A stretch of DNA of 64,000 nt from positions 1 through 64,000 of the forward strand of contig DASYGE010000015.1 in assembly GCA_036000105.1 (NCBI GenBank), given 5' to 3'. The notes beneath the pieces were generated by a model that saw only the letters and a list, made by a program, of their open reading frames with translations, was not told the DNA's origin and did no database searches. This stretch comes from DASUBN01 sp036000105 (lineage in GTDB: Bacteria; Pseudomonadota; Gammaproteobacteria; Natronospirales; REEB76). Positions 60,701-64,000 of this stretch are shown here, one piece after another (position 1 is the stretch's first letter; each line of letters opens with the position of its first letter). The position numbers and the translations under genes were made by a program.

Positions 60701-62104
60701 GGCGATGGGGGCAGGCTTGAGGCCTTTCTCCAACACCTTGGGCGCCGATAGTTTGTTGAAGGGGTGCTTGCCGGTGAGCAGCTCATAGGAGACGCAGGCC
60801 AGCGCATAGATGTCGTCACGCTGGTCGGGGTCCACGCCTTCGAACATCTCGACCGTGGCGTAGGCGGGGGTGAGCGCGCCGAGCTGGCCTGGATCGAACA
60901 CCGTGGTCTCGCCCGAGGTGTCCTTGCGGGTCTTGGATGCGCGCGCGATGCCGAAGTCCAGCAACTTCACCGTGCCGTCCTTCGTCAGGAAGGCGTTGCC
61001 GGGTTTGAAATCGGAATGCACCAGCTGTTTCGAATGTGCGTAAGCGAGGCCGTCGCACAACTGTTTGATGATGCGCATGGCGTCCGCCACCGGCAAGCCG
61101 CCGGCAGGCAGGTGCTTGATGTACCTGGCGAGTTCATCGCCTTCCATCAGCTCCATGGTCATGTATACGGTACCGCCGTCGCGGTCGAAATCGAATACGG
61201 TGGCGATGTTCGGATGCGCGAGGCGTTGTGCCTTGCTGGATTCGCGCTGCAGCGCGATGAAGGATTCAGGGTGTTGCTTGAAGTCGCCGGTCAGGGTCTT
61301 GACCGCGATGTAGGGGTTCTTGTCTTTGGCTTCGACCTTGAGCAGGTCACGCGCCTTGTACACCTTGCCCATGCCGCCTTCGCCGAGCACGTCCATGAGT
61401 TCGAAGCGCTCTTTCAGCACCGAACCCGGTCCCAGGTTGTCGCCGCCGCCGGTGGCCTTCAGGCCGGTGCTGGTGCGCCAGCTGGTGCCGGTCACGGATT
61501 TCCCGCTACGTCCGGAAGTGGGACTGGAATCCATGGCGAAGGGATCGGTCTCGTGACCGACGCGCGTGGCTGCGCCACGTCCGCGATTGGTGGTGGGATC
61601 TTCGCCGCCACCCTTGCGTGTGATCACGGTGCGCCCCTTGTCGGTGCGCATGGTGATGCTCGCTTCCTCGCCCGCCGGCTGCTGGATGATGGTGCGGTCG
61701 GTGGGCGCGGTCTGGGTGCGTCCGCCGCCGGCTTCAGCGCCTTCATGCGGTTTGGTTATCTGGGTCTTGTCGGTGCGCTTCTTCGGGTCTAGCTGGGTCT
61801 TCTCTGCCGCGCGGGCAGCTGCTTCCTCTTTGGTGGGCGGCAGCGGCTCGAGTTCGAAGGGGAATCCTCCATCTGCCGGCGTCGCGGGCGCGCCGGCGCC
61901 CGGCTTCACCGACTCGATGTGGGTGCGGATGGCGCGGCCTACGGGTTCGGAGAGGCCTGCATCCAATGCCTTGTCGAGCGTGCTGATCAACACCGCATGG
62001 TCGCAACCGGGCTTGGACAAGTTCTTGTCCAGCCAGCCGCGCACCGGGGCCAGGTTGCCCTTGCCTTGGATGACGTCGTTGAGCAGTTTTTCGAAATCAG
62101 TCAC
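57725..62104 (-). CDS. transmembrane Ser/Thr protein kinase with extracytoplasmic SUMF1/FGE-like domain
   Basis: 1459 residues. Residues 1-50 form a helical domain; 65-230 are disordered and Thr-rich. The kinase domain covers 233-498: GEGGMGKVY (241-249), Lys269, the catalytic loop HSDFKPGN with Asp365 (HSD, not HRD) and DFG at 383-385. A membrane segment is at about 509-531. Residues 540-1260 are a long helical, repeat-like region outside the cytoplasm, and 1279-1457 is an SUMF1/FGE-like domain ending TGFRVARDV. The FGE copper cysteines are not evident, so it is more likely a binding or sensing domain. Several TxxD motifs (T104, T401 in the activation loop) fit FHA docking. It is the middle gene between the PP2C gene and the SHOCT-like gene. 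Confidence 0.9.
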   Translation of the reverse strand: MTDFEKLLNDVIQGKGNLAPVRGWLDKNLSKPGCDHAVLISTLDKALDAGLSEPVGRAIRTHIESVKPGAGAPATPADGGFPFELEPLPPTKEEAAARAAEKTQLDPKKRTDKTQITKPHEGAEAGGGRTQTAPTDRTIIQQPAGEEASITMRTDKGRTVITRKGGGEDPTTNRGRGAATRVGHETDPFAMDSSPTSGRSGKSVTGTSWRTSTGLKATGGGDNLGPGSVLKERFELMDVLGEGGMGKVYKARDLLKVEAKDKNPYIAVKTLTGDFKQHPESFIALQRESSKAQRLAHPNIATVFDFDRDGGTVYMTMELMEGDELARYIKHLPAGGLPVADAMRIIKQLCDGLAYAHSKQLVHSDFKPGNAFLTKDGTVKLLDFGIARASKTRKDTSGETTVFDPGQLGALTPAYATVEMFEGVDPDQRDDIYALACVSYELLTGKHPFNKLSAPKVLEKGLKPAPIAKLTARQNRALFKALALRREERSASVEEYWENIRPRKSRTKQFAAAGVAAVIILTFAFYIPVINYVHARRNNQIVAEIESGQADIPSVLKLVSTLDSDSQRAILDNAKDKVIKYFEGIAESNVDQSKAQYNYAVALDSINTANTYYPDSAELAQEKLSLQQRKATLLSQLTTEFNAMLSAGKLMPGNGANVTDVVKILRVTDPDNSMLKDARLANRYAQMVQSSVGDKDYVAANGVLKVGLDYAPSDSSLLNLEDQVKRELKRQQDAQLIAQLEGALKQALPGLHTLSDFDKVRDDMLKLHNLNPGDTVIQKMNDPLKNALSASLTSAGQQKRWDDAEKTLYAYSHLLALPDVLEQRQALNQAEVTGGYVPADMQARLGLVKQHRDAVQALLNGSKYDSDWDNQLLAQFQETTALLQPNDMDWYQELRDNTAKTYIKLSQQMIQLGRFDAATNLLVSGRVYAPQLPDFANAEQALASAQQSFDKAQAEKLRVAQIDASKNQFQTQLNAGQLDDAKKTYTALQQSLPTNDAFFTDTAPKAYALAYLNLARGRAANNDFRGAVQLVKTGLQYSPLDDLKKALADYTAQQSKGDLFSMVDNLQPSAMGDIKTKLGDVQRQFPKEQTSIADTLTKRLAQHIDGLRDTDAGLAYDLWTAAKAAFPDSAVITNLKVAPPARPSKYAGLGREAMKQNALSKAQTDYEQGQSQEAGNQDLAQFGQTLQKAQADANQYFVAYQQYMQAGQTQQAEQYLNEALRRWTDNAGWQSEYKRNFSTAQQPTRSANGGKPCTTDLAGYGKSGRAECFDMVDSSTRGPTLVVVPAGGAFSAPFAIGKYEASVGEVNAFCQATGQCSALPGDSGMPATNVSFATVKAYAAWLAQKSGAHYFIPSSDQWQYAASVGGTDTNRDFNCHVTLGDQVLKGLSLVPVGTGRGNAWGLVNYVGNVQEFVTSGGGVTAVGGDYQDPLSQCTTSLSRPSDGSADPLTGFRVARDVSQ

Positions 62105-62171
62105 TGGCCTTCTCCCAAGGCGGTCATTTCAAGGGTGCCTGGCTTGCGCATCCTGCACGGAGGGCTTCACT

Positions 62172-62894
62172 TTAGGTGAAACGTACCGCGATCGCTGTCA
62201 CATTATCCCGCGCGCGGCGTTCCAAGGCGAGGTTGATCAGGGCATTTACCGCCTGTTCGTCGCCATTCAGGGTCTTGCCGATCTCGGCGTCCGTCAGCTC
62301 CTTGTACAGGCCGTCGCTGCACAGCACATAGATATCGCCCGGTTCCAGGGCGAACAGCTCCACGTCCACGAACAGGCCCGGCATTGCGCCTATGGCACGG
62401 GTGATCCGGTTGGCTTGGGGGTGGCTTGAAGCCTCGTCCCGGGACATGAGGCCGCTGGAGACCAGGTCCTCCACCATGGCGTGGTCCTGGGTCATGCGTT
62501 CCACGCGCTTGCCCCGGATTCGGTAGGCGCGGCTGTCGCCGGCCCACAGACAGGCCACATGGTTGCCGCGGGCGAGTAGGGCGACCGCTGTGCTGCCGAT
62601 GGTGCGCTGGTGCTGGTCCACGGCCAGGGCCAGCAAGCGGCGATTGGCTTCTAGGAGCTTGTCCTCGGTCACATCTACCATGGCGCTCAGGCTGCCGTTG
62701 GCGGGCACCTGGCCCAAACACTCCACCACCGTCTGGCTGGCCACGTCGCCGGCGGAATGTCCGCCCATGCCGTCGGCCACGGCCCACATGCCGATATCGG
62801 GCCGGTGGAGGTAGGAATCCTCGTTATTCTTGCGCACCACGCCCATATGGCTGATGGCACGCGAAGTCCATCGCAGCTGCTTGGATTCACTCAT
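62172..62894 (-). CDS. PP2C-type Ser/Thr protein phosphatase
   Basis: 240 residues from the ATG at 62894 (AGGAA 5 bases upstream). The PPM motifs are all visible: GVVRKNNEDSYLH with Asp26, VADGMGGHSAGD with Asp41, GSTAVALLARGNH, AGDSRAYRIRGKRVERMTQDHAMVEDLV, VLCSDGLYKELTD and RARDNVTAI. It is soluble and should reverse phosphorylation by the kinase encoded 67 bases downstream, as PppA-PpkA or PrpC-PrkC pairs do. Confidence 0.94.
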   Translation of the reverse strand: MSESKQLRWTSRAISHMGVVRKNNEDSYLHRPDIGMWAVADGMGGHSAGDVASQTVVECLGQVPANGSLSAMVDVTEDKLLEANRRLLALAVDQHQRTIGSTAVALLARGNHVACLWAGDSRAYRIRGKRVERMTQDHAMVEDLVSSGLMSRDEASSHPQANRITRAIGAMPGLFVDVELFALEPGDIYVLCSDGLYKELTDAEIGKTLNGDEQAVNALINLALERRARDNVTAIAVRFT

Positions 62895-62959
62895 GCAGTT
62901 CCTGCCTGTTTTTAGCCATGCTTCGGACTCGGAATTGGCCGCCGGAGGGCCGGAGCACA

Positions 62960-63054
62960 ATGTTACATAACTGGAAACCCGCTGTCCCCAAAAAAGCAGG
63001 CTTGCCCATATCCAGCACTATATATATATCAATTTCCTTAACCAGATGTTACAT
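62960..63054. promoter_or_regulatory. paired palindromic motif ATGTTACAT in the divergent promoter region
   Basis: ATGTTACAT (ATGT-T-ACAT) occurs at 62960-62968 and again at 63046-63054, both followed by A, 86 bases apart, one on the side of each divergent gene. The spacer is AT-rich (TATATATATA at 63020-63029) in a GC-rich genome. They are candidate operators shared by the phosphatase-kinase arm and the transporter arm. Confidence 0.4.
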
Positions 63055-63097
63055 ATGTTGCAAAACCCCCTCCAGAGAGGCTATCTTGTGCCACCTA

Positions 63098-63120
63098 TTA
63101 AAGTGTAGAAACCACTTTAA
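63098..63120. promoter_or_regulatory. inverted repeat TTAAAGTG-N7-CACTTTAA before the TpsB-like gene
   Basis: A perfect 8-base inverted repeat with a 7-base spacer, 72 bases before the ATG at 63193. Shape and AT content suit a dimeric regulator's operator; an RNA hairpin is the alternative. Confidence 0.45.
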
Positions 63121-63192
63121 GGAAGCGCTCCACATAGGGCCCTGTGGACAGGGTTTTCAGACCACCCCGAGCGGGTGGGGGGACCGGGGGTC

Positions 63193-64000
63193 ATGACGGC
63201 AATAGAAGGGCTACTGATGCAGGCCAGCCAACGATTGCGCACCGCGTACTGCATATCTTCAGCGTGCTTTCTATCATTAGTGCTGTTCGGCTCGTCCGCA
63301 GCCTTCGCGGTTCCACCGCCGCTGCCACCGCCTTTACCTGCTGCCGCTCAACCCGGTGGTGCGCAACCGGTGATGCCGCCGCCGACCATTCCCATACCCG
63401 AGTCCAATATCGATCTCAGCGTGCCGCCGGTCTATGAGCGCCCCCTCGGCGCCGAAGAAGGCGCGCGGGTATTCGTCAAGAAATTCGTGATCACGGGCGT
63501 GATCGGCGATCGCAAGGCGGGCATCGACCCGGCCGACATCCAGGCGGCAGTGGACGCGCGCTTCGGCGACATCGAGAAGATCGTCGAGTCAGAGCGGCTC
63601 GACAAGCAGAACCTCGCGAACCAGAGCCCGGAAGGCTTCACGCCGGACGAGCAGCAGAAGATCATCACCTTCATGCAAGGCGCAGTGCGCACCCAGTCGC
63701 CTGATGAGCAGCAGAAGCAGTATCAGGACTTCATCCGCCAGCTCATGCTCGAGCGCTTGCAGCGCTTGCAGGGCCTTACCATCGGCCAGTTGCAACAGGT
63801 GGCGGACACCATCACCAAGTTCTATCACGACCGCGGATATTTCCTGGCACGTGCTGTGATCCCCGCGCAAGAGATCAAGGACGGCGTAGTCAACATCCGT
63901 GTGCTGGAAGGGCGACTGGAGAAAGTACAGACCAGCGGCAACAAGCGCTATGCGGACGATGTGCTGGCCAAACCTTTCAAGCCCTTGATCGGTGAACTCG
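63193..64000 (+). CDS. TpsB/ShlB-type two-partner secretion transporter (partial, 3' end outside window)
   Basis: 269 residues are visible, open to the window edge. A signal peptide ends near AFA-VPP (39/40), then a Pro-rich segment (40-70) and a POTRA_2 domain. Its start is ARVFVKKFVITGV (91-103) and its end is GLTIGQLQQVADTITKFYHDRGYFLARAVIPAQEIKDGVVNIRVLEGRLEKV, the hallmark of FhaC/ShlB/HecB proteins. Between these parts lies an insertion of about 70 polar residues (125-193, rich in Gln and Glu) not usual in POTRA_2. A second POTRA and a 16-strand barrel are expected beyond the window. The start could also be the ATG at 63217. It would export a large TpsA protein. Confidence 0.82.
   Translation, partial: MTAIEGLLMQASQRLRTAYCISSACFLSLVLFGSSAAFAVPPPLPPPLPAAAQPGGAQPVMPPPTIPIPESNIDLSVPPVYERPLGAEEGARVFVKKFVITGVIGDRKAGIDPADIQAAVDARFGDIEKIVESERLDKQNLANQSPEGFTPDEQQKIITFMQGAVRTQSPDEQQKQYQDFIRQLMLERLQRLQGLTIGQLQQVADTITKFYHDRGYFLARAVIPAQEIKDGVVNIRVLEGRLEKVQTSGNKRYADDVLAKPFKPLIGEL

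Overview
The window is a dense, high-GC stretch of a gammaproteobacterial chromosome, probably a soil or freshwater lineage near Nevskiales, Steroidobacterales or Xanthomonadales. The placement is inference. It rests on an E. coli-type LexA operator (CTG-N10-CAG) overlapping the lexA promoter, gamma-type Icd, FadH, DusA, ArfB, TypA and Kup proteins, a PhoB-type box before pst, and many ATGA/GTGA gene overlaps. No tRNA, rRNA, insertion sequence, phage gene or CRISPR array was recognised. About 45 protein genes cover most of the sequence.

Layout. 1-9.9 kb: arnD (lipid A aminoarabinose), icd, a class IV aminotransferase overlapping a sulfotransferase-like gene, a secreted esterase, then a putA-sdaA catabolic pair. 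9.9-16.2 kb: a CHASE-PAS-GGDEF-EAL protein, then an outer-membrane protein, an aldo/keto reductase, a GST-like protein and a small unknown in close series. 16.2-24.6 kb: lexA with its SOS box, kup with an unusual leader (perfect FNR-type box plus a terminator-like hairpin), dedA, a compact structured RNA with its own promoter and terminator, and metF-metH. 24.7-33 kb: two small Asr-like secreted basic peptides flank an OprB-like porin, an MgtA-type Mg2+ ATPase and a PhoB-controlled pstCAB lacking pstS and phoU.

33-45.5 kb: HD-GYP protein and arfB, an APC permease, a DUF3301 protein, a diguanylate cyclase, a triple-BON protein, an AlkA-type glycosylase, a PKHD-type hydroxylase, fadH, an unknown lipoprotein, and a glycerophosphodiesterase overlapping a short GlpD. 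45.5-51.2 kb: a Yip1 protein with a MacA-like adaptor, an ATPase and two tandem MacB-type permeases, then a small RRM protein with a 20-glycine tail. 51.6-56 kb: typA, pdxH, dusA and a methyltransferase.

56-64 kb is the most unusual region: a class III cyclase fused to an FHA domain, a SHOCT-like membrane protein, a 1459-residue Ser/Thr kinase with a large extracytoplasmic part ending in an SUMF1/FGE-like domain, a PP2C phosphatase, and, divergent from these, a TpsB/ShlB-type two-partner-secretion transporter running off the window. Kinase, phosphatase and FHA reader resemble the threonine-phosphorylation pathway that controls some type VI secretion systems, but here the secretion partner is a two-partner transporter and the FHA reader carries a nucleotide cyclase. 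This is the best candidate for an undescribed system. The intergenic region between the two arms holds paired palindromic motifs.
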